Positions 1-6,581 of a DNA stretch of 24,739 bases are shown piece by piece. The notes below the pieces were generated by a model. The model did no database searches. It was given only the letters and a program-made list of their open reading frames with translations, and was not told the origin of the DNA. Origin of the DNA: CAYYYA01 sp964517065 (GTDB lineage: Bacteria > Patescibacteriota > Patescibacteriia > UBA1558 > 2-01-FULL-52-15); contig CAZFBK010000011.1 in the NCBI GenBank assembly GCA_964517065.1, forward strand, positions 1 through 24,739, read 5' to 3'. The position numbers were made by a program, and so were the translations under genes. Positions within the stretch are counted from its first letter, which is position 1. The number at the start of each line of letters is the position of its first letter.

Positions 1-633
1 GGGTATGGTATTGATCTCAACAATAGCGAACTTCACGACTTCCTGCGTGAGAGTCAGGTCAAACGCAAGAAAAAAATTGAAACCTTAGTTCCTTTGCTGG
101 CCCGCAAAGGGTTGCACTTAGATATCTTAGAACTTTTTGCCCAGCCCGCTACCTATATTGGTATGGCGAATGTCATCCGACAGATACAGCGCACCGCCAA
201 GAATCGTCTACCATTGCAACGTATCATGGGTAAAGCTGATTATGATTATTACGAAATTTATAACAAATTATTTTCACGTGGACAGACTACACATTTGAGT
301 GAAGTAGCTCTGCCTATCACCGAAGTTTTCAGTCTGATCAAAAAAGCCGGTGGCTATACTTCACTAGCGCATCCTGGCCAGCAACTTCATTTTGAACAAG
401 GCGCTGTATTGAAAGAGTTACGCGCCTTAGGATTACGTGGTTTGGAGTGTTTTTCGTCTCATCATAATTGGGATCAAACCGCGCATTATCTGATCTTAGC
501 CAAACGTTTGAAACTCTTCTCGACTGGCGGCACCGACTATCATGGCGATCTACCGAGCGATAGTCTGATTGAGAATTATCATACTTATACTTCCCTACCT
601 CTATCGATCTATCAGCAGATCAAATTATTTTAA
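1..633 (+). CDS. PHP-domain metal-dependent phosphoesterase, 5'-truncated
   Basis: The reading frame is open from the first base of the window, so the N-terminus lies outside it; 210 residues are visible. The C-terminal part of a PHP domain (TrpH/COG0613-like) is recognisable. It has SLAHPGQ around residues 121-127, then GLECFSSHH, then TGGTDYHGD near the end. The His and Asp residues of these motifs are the usual metal ligands of the family, which hydrolyses phosphoesters such as nucleoside 3',5'-bisphosphates or oligonucleotides. The true substrate cannot be read from the sequence. The stop codon shares one base with the glgA start (TAATG), so the two are probably co-transcribed and translationally coupled. 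An internal TTG at 94 is a possible start only if the upstream reading is ignored, which the open frame argues against. Confidence 0.85.
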   Translation, partial: GYGIDLNNSELHDFLRESQVKRKKKIETLVPLLARKGLHLDILELFAQPATYIGMANVIRQIQRTAKNRLPLQRIMGKADYDYYEIYNKLFSRGQTTHLSEVALPITEVFSLIKKAGGYTSLAHPGQQLHFEQGAVLKELRALGLRGLECFSSHHNWDQTAHYLILAKRLKLFSTGGTDYHGDLPSDSLIENYHTYTSLPLSIYQQIKLF

Positions 634-2090
634 TGTTGAAAAAAAATACTAAGAAACAAAAACGAGCCATCAAGCCGTTAGTTGTTCATATTGCCGCAGA
701 ATGCACGCCGTTTATCAAAGTAGGCGGACTGGCTGATGTTGTTGGTTCTTTGCCTCAGGCTTTGAACCAGAAACTTCAGGTAGCAGTTATTATTCCTCTG
801 CCAAAATCCGTACGTCAGAAATACAACTGGAAATTGCTGACTTCTGTCACAGTGCCGCTTGATATTAGCCATCATGAACGGGTTGCTGTTTATTTGTTTC
901 GTCATAAGTCTGGTGTTATGTATTATGGTTTACAACACAGCTTATTCGACGACGTTATCTATAGTGTGCCGCCTGGCATCACCGTAGCGGAGAAGTTCGC
1001 TTTCTTCAGTCTGGCAGCAGTCACCTTCATCGCTGATGAGCTACCACAGACACAGTTGGTTCATTGCCATGACTGGCACACTGCGCTGGTACCAACCTTC
1101 CTCGACGCTGCCCGCCAGACCCATCATCTCGATCATAATATTCCTTCTGTCTTCACCATTCATAATATCGCTTACCAAGGTCTAGCTCCAAAAAGTCTCA
1201 CCAAAACCTTCAAACTAAAGGTTGATCAGGAGTTGGCAGTGATGGAAGACTATCATGACAATAATCAGCTCAATCTGATGAAGATCGGTATCTTATCCGC
1301 CGACAAAATCACCACCGTCTCTCCTCGCTACGCCCGTGAGTTACTCACCATCGAACAACCCAGTGGATTATCGCCTTTTATCAAACGTCGTAAGAAAGAT
1401 TTGGTCGGCATTATCAATGGAATAGATACTGCCAGTTTCAATCCGGCGACTGATAGTAGTATTGCCCAACACTACACGAAAAAAACGTGGCGCGCTGGAA
1501 AAGAAAAAAATAAAACTGCCCTGCGCAGAAAATTAAATCTAGCACCAAGTACCGTGCCCATCATCGGACTAATCGGTCGTCTGGTAGAGCAGAAAGGTTT
1601 AGATATTTTATTACCGGCTTTAAAACAACTACTGCCGAGTCAAACGTTCCAGTGTGTCATCATCGGTACCGGTGATAAACAGTATGAACAAGCTTTGCAA
1701 CAATTGGCTCAGAAATTTCCTCAATCACTAGCTGTTCATATTGGCTTCGATGATACTTTGGCTCGGCAGCTCTATGCCGGCGCTGATGGTTTCCTCATGC
1801 CCTCCCGCTTCGAACCTTGTGGTCTGGGTCAGCTCATCGCTATGTGTTATGGCACCGTACCTATTGTCCGAGCTACCGGAGGACTAGCTGATACCGTCAA
1901 GGATAAGGTTACTGGAATCGTTTTCAAGGACTATTCAGTAGAAGCTCTGATCAAAGCTATCAAACAAGCACTAAATCTGTATCAAAAGCCTCAATCTTGG
2001 TATACTATGGTCAGTCGCGGTATGTCGAAAGATGTCTCATGGCAGAACTCTGCTCGCGACTATTATCAGCTCTATCAATCACTTCTATGA
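633..2090 (+). CDS. glgA: Glycogen/starch synthase, GT5 family
   Basis: This 485-residue protein has the normal length for bacterial glycogen synthase. It would transfer glucose from ADP- or UDP-glucose to a growing alpha-1,4-glucan in the cytoplasm. The N-terminal Rossmann domain carries the ADP-glucose-binding KVGGL motif at residues 29-33, within an AAECTPF-type start typical of GT5. The C-terminal domain has GLIGRLVEQKG and the FEPCGLGQL nucleotide-sugar signature. The ATG at 633 overlaps the previous stop by one base and has no SD, so initiation probably relies on coupling. The gene's own TGA overlaps the galT ATG (ATGA at 2087-2090). Adjacency to a GalT-like protein suggests a small sugar-nucleotide and storage-glucan module. 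No glgB or glgC is visible in the window. Confidence 0.93.
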   Translation: MLKKNTKKQKRAIKPLVVHIAAECTPFIKVGGLADVVGSLPQALNQKLQVAVIIPLPKSVRQKYNWKLLTSVTVPLDISHHERVAVYLFRHKSGVMYYGLQHSLFDDVIYSVPPGITVAEKFAFFSLAAVTFIADELPQTQLVHCHDWHTALVPTFLDAARQTHHLDHNIPSVFTIHNIAYQGLAPKSLTKTFKLKVDQELAVMEDYHDNNQLNLMKIGILSADKITTVSPRYARELLTIEQPSGLSPFIKRRKKDLVGIINGIDTASFNPATDSSIAQHYTKKTWRAGKEKNKTALRRKLNLAPSTVPIIGLIGRLVEQKGLDILLPALKQLLPSQTFQCVIIGTGDKQYEQALQQLAQKFPQSLAVHIGFDDTLARQLYAGADGFLMPSRFEPCGLGQLIAMCYGTVPIVRATGGLADTVKDKVTGIVFKDYSVEALIKAIKQALNLYQKPQSWYTMVSRGMSKDVSWQNSARDYYQLYQSLL

Positions 2091-3028
2091 TGAAGCACTC
2101 AGAGGTACGCAAAGACTATATTCAGGACAAATACGTCATTATCGCGCCTCATCGCACCAAGCGACCCCACGATACCATTCAAAACGTTCCTCAACACCCT
2201 GAACATAATATTGTTGATTCAGTTTTTTCTAAAACTAACCTGAAATATGAGAAGGCTTTATTAACCATCGGTCCAGAAAAAAATTGGCATCTGAAAGTTT
2301 TGAACAATAAATATCCAGCTGTCTCATTGAACAATCCTAAAGCGTATGGACGACAAGAGGTGGTCGTAGAAAGTCCTGATCCCAATATGCATATGGATCA
2401 AATGCCGGTGACTCAGATTGAAAGAATCCTCCAAAGCTACGCCATCCGTACGACCGAAATATCCAAGAATAAAAAAATTGAGTACATTCTTATTTTCAAA
2501 AATAATGGTGGCACTGCCGGTGCTTCACTCCATCACCCTCATTCACAAATTTTTGCCACTGATTTTGTGCCACCACATTTGCTCGACAAGTCCCAAAAAC
2601 AACAGGCTTACAAATTAAAAACTGGCCGTTGTGTCTATTGTGATGTCATCAAAAAAGAGTCAAAGGGACCACGTCTGGTGTACAAAGACAAACATGTCAT
2701 CGCCTTCACTCCCTATGCTTCCATGTACAACTATGAGGTTTGGATCATGCCACTGGCTCATCATGATAACATCACTGATCTGAGCAATATTGAAATTGCT
2801 TCTTGGGCCACTATTCTCAAACACGTCCTACAAAGAATCGATAAACTTAACCTGCCGTACAACTACTACTTCCATCAGGTTATCAATGACAATGATCAAC
2901 ATCTCTATATGAAGATCGCTCCACGCGGCACAGTCTGGGCTGGCGTAGAGATCGGATCAGGCTTAGTGATCAACCCTATTGATCCGGACGAGGCGGCCAA
3001 ATACTACCGGCAGGGATTAAAAAAATAA
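2087..3028 (+). CDS. galT: Galactose-1-phosphate uridylyltransferase-like protein (HIT superfamily)
   Basis: The protein has 313 residues from the ATG at 2087; the next codon is also ATG. An upstream in-frame start at 1997 would lie inside glgA, and the ATGA overlap with the glgA stop favours 2087. The GalT catalytic motif HPHSQ occupies residues 150-154, with His152 as the expected nucleophile that carries the uridylyl group. A zinc-type CxxC pair is seen at Cys182 and Cys185. The C-terminal half holds a second HIT-like repeat. The family exchanges UMP between UDP-glucose and a hexose-1-phosphate. In reduced genomes, close relatives may act on other sugar phosphates, so the exact substrate is inferred. 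The 3' end overlaps the convergent DUF1461-like gene by 53 bases. Confidence 0.88.
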   Translation: MMKHSEVRKDYIQDKYVIIAPHRTKRPHDTIQNVPQHPEHNIVDSVFSKTNLKYEKALLTIGPEKNWHLKVLNNKYPAVSLNNPKAYGRQEVVVESPDPNMHMDQMPVTQIERILQSYAIRTTEISKNKKIEYILIFKNNGGTAGASLHHPHSQIFATDFVPPHLLDKSQKQQAYKLKTGRCVYCDVIKKESKGPRLVYKDKHVIAFTPYASMYNYEVWIMPLAHHDNITDLSNIEIASWATILKHVLQRIDKLNLPYNYYFHQVINDNDQHLYMKIAPRGTVWAGVEIGSGLVINPIDPDEAAKYYRQGLKK

Positions 3029-3599
3029 TCAGGCAACATAGGCCGCCGATCACCATCTCAGTAAGAATCGCCCAGACCATCACAAAAAAGAAAAAGAATT
3101 GCGGCGGATACAAAAGTATTATCAAATCCGTCGCCGGATCAAAAAGCCAATTACCTCCGGGGAAAACAATTTGATGAAAAAAAATAAATAACGGTTCAAA
3201 CGCCAGTACAAAAATAATTGCCATGACAGGCCAGATAATACTGGCTATTTTTAATTGTCGTTGCCAAGTAGTCAACCAACACTTTAATTTCTGCCGTTTA
3301 ATCTCAATCAATTGCCACAGTACAAACAGCACCGCCAGATAGAGATATACTGACTGACTATGAGCTAGAGCTTCTTTGATGTCTTCGATGTGGCCAAGCT
3401 CGTTGGCCTTAAACTTGAAACTGTCTAAGGCTGACTGCCCACGGAAGTAAGCTAATAAATACTGCCGATCAGTACTCAAACTATCTGCCGGCAAAAAGGT
3501 TGTAAAAATTACTTGATGCACAGGGTTATTCAAGCCTAATACTCCCAAGACTGATAAAGCGATGAATAGAGTGATCAGAAAAGATTTGACGATAGTCAT
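2976..3599 (-). CDS. Integral membrane protein, DUF1461 (TIGR01906-like)
   Basis: The protein has 207 residues with about four hydrophobic segments: residues 4-24, roughly 84-103, roughly 118-135, and the Phe-rich stretch near 165-195. The segment FHQIVFPGGNWLFDPATD followed by LYPPQFF matches the signature that I recognise from the DUF1461 / TIGR01906 family of bacterial membrane proteins of unknown function. The start is the ATG read from 3599, with no clear SD. The gene is convergent with galT and their ends overlap by 53 bases; no terminator hairpin was seen between them. A role cannot be assigned beyond an inner-membrane location. Confidence 0.7.
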   Translation of the reverse strand: MTIVKSFLITLFIALSVLGVLGLNNPVHQVIFTTFLPADSLSTDRQYLLAYFRGQSALDSFKFKANELGHIEDIKEALAHSQSVYLYLAVLFVLWQLIEIKRQKLKCWLTTWQRQLKIASIIWPVMAIIFVLAFEPLFIFFHQIVFPGGNWLFDPATDLIILLYPPQFFFFFVMVWAILTEMVIGGLCCLIIFLIPAGSIWPPRPDQ

Positions 3600-3621
3600 G
3601 GGGTAAGTATAGCACGCATAC

Positions 3622-3650
3622 TTGACACAATGCTCTGATCTTTGTAAATT
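3622..3650 (+). promoter_or_regulatory. Promoter of small-gene cassette A
   Basis: TTGACA lies at 3622-3627, followed by a 17-base spacer and TAAATT at 3645-3650. A TG directly before the -10 gives an extended -10 feel. The predicted transcript starts near 3657 and runs through a leader of about 330 bases. The -35 is perfect and the -10 is weak. Confidence 0.55.
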
Positions 3651-3691
3651 GTCTAGGTTCGCTCATTTGAATTCTGTTTACATTGAATTCT

Positions 3692-3861
3692 GGAGTCTCG
3701 TCGCTCTTATCACCACTATCTTGTTGGGAGCGCGAACTCCTGCATAGATAGCTATCCGACGTACGTTGGGTCTGTAGTCCGAGTATGGACTCGATGCATC
3801 GTTGGACTTGGAACTAGGACGAGACTCCTTTTATCTTCTCTTCCACGCGGTCCACAACCGC
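3692..3861 (+). promoter_or_regulatory. Structured leader RNA A (related to leader B)
   Basis: A perfect 11-base stem, GGAGTCTCGTC at 3692-3702 with its complement at 3818-3828, closes a domain of 137 bases. Inside are a GCTCT/GGAGC stem (3703-3707 with 3727-3731), TGCAT/ATGCA (3741-3745 with 3794-3798) and a hairpin AGTCC/GGACT (3776-3780 with 3787-3791). Directly after the closing stem comes TTATCTTCTC (3831-3840) and then a small hairpin GCGGT/ACCGC (3847-3861). The same order recurs in leader B at the same distance from its promoter (70 versus 71 bases from TTGACA to GGAG). No convincing coding sequence lies in it. I do not recognise it as a known riboswitch or RNA class. It could equally be a stand-alone RNA. 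Confidence 0.6.
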
Positions 3862-3989
3862 ACTTCACAGGGGGATCAACCGCCACATGGCAAAGGAGAC
3901 CAAAACTAGTACACTAGCCGCGCCTCTACGTTGGTTCGCGCCAACCTCTATTGGCAAAGTACCGCCCTTAAAAAGAGGGAACTCGGACA

Positions 3990-4193
3990 ATGCGAATGAC
4001 CTGCAGAGTACAAGAAGCCGGGAGAACCCGCGTGATCACCTTCGACGTGATGACTGCCGAAGAGATGGATAGGAGAGATCGGAAGATCGAGCTCGCCCTA
4101 GATCCAAAAGCGTGGTCGCCTCGCGCGCACCACGGCAAGTCTCTCGACACGGTCAATCAGGCGATGGGAATTCGCGTACGCCGTCCTTTCTGA
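3990..4193 (+). CDS. Small orphan protein, 67 aa (cassette A)
   Basis: A 67-residue, Arg- and Asp-rich soluble protein without a recognisable domain. The ATG at 3990 is preceded by the SD-like AGAGGGA at 3974-3980, nine bases away. The SD lies in a small hairpin (CCCTT with its GAGGG side, about 3964-3979) that could modulate access. The base composition is noticeably more GC-rich than the neighbouring housekeeping genes. It is the only gene between a TTGACA promoter and a strong terminator, so it is a single-gene unit with a long structured leader. An overlapping 61-codon frame at 3887-4072 is less likely. Function unknown; reality of the gene rests on the promoter, SD, ORF and terminator order. 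Confidence 0.5.
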   Translation: MRMTCRVQEAGRTRVITFDVMTAEEMDRRDRKIELALDPKAWSPRAHHGKSLDTVNQAMGIRVRRPF

Positions 4194-4272
4194 TCTTCTA
4201 ACTGCAGAACCCCTCTCTTAGGAAGAGTCTTTCCTGACACCTAGATTCCCCCTTCCCAAAGAGACGCTTCAC

Positions 4273-4309
4273 ACGGGTCGACCACCATTGGTCGGCCCGT
4301 TCTTTTTTT
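4273..4309 (+). terminator. Rho-independent terminator of cassette A
   Basis: ACGGGTCGACCA at 4273-4284 pairs with TGGTCGGCCCGT at 4289-4300 (12 pairs, one G-U) around a four-base loop, followed by a T-rich tract at 4301-4309. Confidence 0.9.
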
Positions 4310-4319
4310 ATCAAAATGC

Positions 4320-4347
4320 TTGACAATCAGAGAAAAAGTTGTATAAT
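4320..4347 (+). promoter_or_regulatory. Promoter of small-gene cassette B
   Basis: TTGACA at 4320-4325, a 16-base spacer and a perfect TATAAT at 4342-4347. It sits ten bases after the cassette A terminator. The predicted start is near 4354, giving a leader of about 290 bases. Confidence 0.8.
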
Positions 4348-4390
4348 AGATTTTTGCACTTTGAACATTTTGTATATCTGGTTTTAATCC

Positions 4391-4529
4391 GGAGAGAAGC
4401 TCTGTTCGGCTTTGCCCAGGTGGATCTGGCCAATGGCTCTACCAAGAAAGTCCACTGCTTGTGCTTGTGGTGGATGGTAGCCGAACAAGCTTCTCTCCCT
4501 TATCTTCTCGCTCCACAGTTTATCTGTGG
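4391..4529 (+). promoter_or_regulatory. Structured leader RNA B (related to leader A)
   Basis: A closing helix pairs GGAGAGAAGCT (4391-4401) with AGCTTCTCTCC (4488-4498). After a small internal loop it continues as TTCGGCT (4405-4411) with AGCCGAA (4479-4485). Inside are CCAG/CTGG (4416-4419 with 4426-4429) and TCCAC/GTGGA (4451-4455 with 4470-4474), giving a multi-branched domain. It is followed by TTATCTTCTC (4500-4509) and a hairpin CCACAG/CTGTGG (4513-4518 with 4524-4529). Order and spacing match leader A although the internal sequence differs. No known RNA class was recognised. Confidence 0.65.
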
Positions 4530-4643
4530 CTTGTCACTCACCACAACCAAGAGCAGACTGAAGGGACTGCATAGTCTACCTAGTCCACGTTCTATGTCGG
4601 TGGTGGCCCATCGACAAGTCTCCAACCCGGAAAAGGAAAGCAC

Positions 4644-4994
4644 ATGACCGGTAATGGTCAGCCTCAGGGAATTGAGGCTCCGAAGAAGAAAGATCCCGAA
4701 GTAATCACGGGGCGCTATCAGTCCGCTGTTGAGATCATGAGTTTCAACGGTAACGTGGTCTCGACGCTGTTGGCTGATCCGTCAACTGGCAAGAACAGTA
4801 CGGGTGTCCGCATCACTGAGACGGTGAAGGATATGTGTCGACCCGGCGGCTATACCTTCCGCTGGATCGATTCCTACCGAACCACTGCTCGTGGGGTGGG
4901 CCTCGAGATGATCGAACATCATCCCGACACCTACGTCGCCAGAATGGACAATGCCACACGGCCCGAAAATCGTTTTCCGACGATGATCGGGTAG
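4644..4994 (+). CDS. Small orphan protein, 116 aa (cassette B)
   Basis: A 116-residue soluble protein with a polar, Lys-rich N-terminus (GIEAPKKKDPEVITGRY) and no recognisable domain, signal peptide or membrane segment. It has one Cys and several Arg/His residues in the C-terminal half. The ATG at 4644 follows the purine-rich AAAAGGAAAG at 4630-4639, an SD-like match. The gene is the only ORF in a transcription unit with a near-consensus promoter, a branched structured leader and a terminator starting 23 bases after the stop. Base composition is richer in G and C than the flanking tyrS. Similarity to the 67-residue protein of cassette A is not evident; what they share is the leader architecture. 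Function unknown. Confidence 0.6.
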   Translation: MTGNGQPQGIEAPKKKDPEVITGRYQSAVEIMSFNGNVVSTLLADPSTGKNSTGVRITETVKDMCRPGGYTFRWIDSYRTTARGVGLEMIEHHPDTYVARMDNATRPENRFPTMIG

Positions 4995-5017
4995 TTCCGA
5001 AAAACCAGACTTTCTGA

Positions 5018-5057
5018 GATCCCACTGCTCCGGGCGGTGGGGTCTTTCTTTTTTTCT
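5018..5057 (+). terminator. Rho-independent terminator of cassette B
   Basis: GATCCCACTGC (5018-5028) pairs with GCGGTGGGGTC (5034-5044), 11 pairs including G-U, around loop TCCGG, followed by a T-rich tract to 5057. Confidence 0.9.
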
Positions 5058-5060
5058 AAC

Positions 5061-5087
5061 AAAAAACCGCTGAAGATTTTCAACGGT
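5061..5087 (-). terminator. Rho-independent terminator of tyrS
   Basis: On the minus strand, ACCGTTGAA pairs with TTCAGCGGT (5079-5087 with 5066-5074) around a four-base loop, then a run of T (A at 5061-5066 on the plus strand). It lies just downstream of the tyrS stop and faces the cassette B terminator. Confidence 0.8.
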
Positions 5088-5098
5088 ATTTTTATTTA

Positions 5099-6286
5099 CT
5101 ATTTTACTAGTTTGATAAATTTCCGCTTGCCGGCTTGGATGATATCGCCGACTACCAACGTAACTTTCATATCAGAAATTTTCTTTTCGTTAATCTTCAC
5201 CGCACCTTGCTCAATCAATCTGCGTGCTTCTGTTTTTGATGTTGAGCATTTCGCTTCAACGAGCACGTCTACCAAACTCATATCTTTCTTGTAACGAAAC
5301 TCTGGAATATCGGTCGGCATCTGACGGTCAGAGAATTGATGCAAGAAATTATCCCGCTCTGCTTTGGCAGTCTTGGCATCATAGTAGAAAGTCGCCAGCT
5401 GTTCGGCCAAAAATAATTTGATATCACGAGGATTCACACCTTGAGACAGGGCTTTTTTCTGCTTCTCCACTTCTGCTATTGGTACACGTGTGCAGTGGAT
5501 CAAGTAGGTAATGATTGACTCATCACGTAACTTCATAATCTTACCAAACATATCTTTAGCGCTGTCGGTCAGATTGATAGTATTACCCCAACTGGAGGAC
5601 ATCTTGCGTCCGTCTAAGCCTTCAATCAGATTATTCATGATCAAATCCTGTGGCTTCTGCTGGTAATGCTCCTGCAACTGGCGTCCAGCTAGCAGATTGA
5701 AGCGCTGATCTGTACCACCAAGCTCAACATCAGCTTTAACCATGACCGAGTCATATCCCTGCATCAGTGGGTAAAGAATTTCACGTAGAGAAATTCGTTT
5801 GCCTTCTTTGTAGCGTTTGCTGATATTCTCACGCGCCATGAACTCTGCCAGAGAAAAAACATTGGCTTGCTCCCCGATCTGAGCATAGGTTAGCTTACCT
5901 AGCCATTCTGAATTGTAGCGAATCTCTGTTTTCTTCAGATCAATAATCTTTCCGGCTTGATCAAGATAGGTTTTCAAATTACTTTTGACTTGTGTCGCTG
6001 TCAGCATCGGTCGCTCGCTCTCCTTATCACTCGTATCGCCGATAACCGCCGTAAAATCACCAACTATAAAAACGATTTTGTGACCAAGTTGTTGAAAGTC
6101 GCGTAGTTTTAATAAAGGAATAGAGCGGCCTAGGTGTAGGTTGGGACTCGTCGGATCGATGCCTAATTTAACACGCAATACTTTACCTGATCGCAACCGA
6201 GCCAACAGACTCTTCTGATCAATGGTTTCAGCCACACCACGGCTAAGTAACTCTTCGATTTTTTTACTGTCTGTTATAACCGCCAT
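5099..6286 (-). CDS. tyrS: Tyrosyl-tRNA synthetase
   Basis: This 395-residue class I aminoacyl-tRNA synthetase charges tRNA-Tyr with tyrosine. The HIGH-type motif is HLGRS at residues 51-55, inside GIDPTSPNLHLGR. The KMSKS loop reads KMSSS at residues 228-232, followed by WGN. The substrate-binding GGTDQ is near residue 190, and an S4-type RNA-binding domain occupies about residues 335-395. The final residue of HIGH is Arg rather than His, a variant that I associate with this TyrRS subgroup rather than inactivation. The start ATG is preceded by AGGAAG, one of the few SD-like sites among the housekeeping genes here. The divergent neighbour across a repeat-rich spacer is the PBP. Confidence 0.96.
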   Translation of the reverse strand: MAVITDSKKIEELLSRGVAETIDQKSLLARLRSGKVLRVKLGIDPTSPNLHLGRSIPLLKLRDFQQLGHKIVFIVGDFTAVIGDTSDKESERPMLTATQVKSNLKTYLDQAGKIIDLKKTEIRYNSEWLGKLTYAQIGEQANVFSLAEFMARENISKRYKEGKRISLREILYPLMQGYDSVMVKADVELGGTDQRFNLLAGRQLQEHYQQKPQDLIMNNLIEGLDGRKMSSSWGNTINLTDSAKDMFGKIMKLRDESIITYLIHCTRVPIAEVEKQKKALSQGVNPRDIKLFLAEQLATFYYDAKTAKAERDNFLHQFSDRQMPTDIPEFRYKKDMSLVDVLVEAKCSTSKTEARRLIEQGAVKINEKKISDMKVTLVVGDIIQAGKRKFIKLVK

Positions 6287-6320
6287 AATAATCTTCCTTA
6301 TTTTTGACTTTTGCTTTTTG

Positions 6321-6341
6321 ATCCCGAGCTTGTCGAGGGAT
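6321..6341. repeat. Short palindromic repeat, ATCCC...GGGAT type
   Basis: An imperfect palindrome with ATCCC/GGGAT ends around GAGCTTGTCGA. This type recurs in intergenic DNA of many bacterial genomes; only one copy is seen here. It lies in the divergent spacer between tyrS and the PBP gene, so it is not placed like a terminator. Confidence 0.4.
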
Positions 6342-6350
6342 GACTTTCTT

Positions 6351-6379
6351 CTGTCATTATACCTAAATTCTGATATAAT
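6351..6379 (+). promoter_or_regulatory. Promoter feeding inverted-repeat element 1 and the PBP gene
   Basis: CTGTCA (6351-6356), a 17-base spacer and TATAAT (6374-6379). The predicted start is near 6386, a few bases before the left arm of the inverted repeat. A second TATAAT with an upstream TG is present inside the loop at 6422-6427. Confidence 0.6.
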
Positions 6380-6390
6380 GGAAGCTAATG

Positions 6391-6497
6391 TTAGCCCCGT
6401 TAGAGATCTAAATGTTCGTGTTATAATGCTGCCTTATTGAACCATTTTGGCTAATGATGTAGGTTCCAGAGGTAGTAATATATCTCTAACGGGGTTA
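6391..6497 (+). repeat. Inverted-repeat leader element, copy 1
   Basis: The left arm TTAGCCCCGTTAGAGAT (6391-6407) is complementary to ATCTCTAACGGGGTTA (6482-6497), giving 16 pairs with one G-U. The loop of about 75 bases is not conserved in the other copies at 16723 and 21820. The element sits at the predicted transcript start and 84 bases before the PBP start codon. It may be a 5'-leader RNA stem or a MITE-like element with terminal inverted repeats. The rest of the 6287-6581 spacer is a pyrimidine-rich CTAATTTCTA-type tract (6541-6578) without an SD. Confidence 0.75.
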
Positions 6498-6581
6498 CTC
6501 GACAATTTCTTACCAATATTGTCAATTCTTTTCCTCAGAACCCCTAATTACTAATTTCTAGTTTCTAACCCCTAATACCTC

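Noticed and set aside
3887..4072. 61-codon ORF overlapping the 67-aa gene in cassette A
   Set aside because: It overlaps in another phase and ends inside the 3990 ORF. The SD-like site before 3990 and the terminator favour the 67-aa frame. A leader peptide cannot be excluded.
4339..4647. 102-codon ORF through leader B
   Set aside because: It begins between the -10 and the predicted transcript start and runs through the long complementary helices; the structure explains the sequence better than coding.
5061..6581. T-box riboswitch upstream of tyrS
   Set aside because: The minus-strand leader of tyrS shows no T-box sequence or antiterminator; the spacer is occupied by repeats and the PBP promoter.
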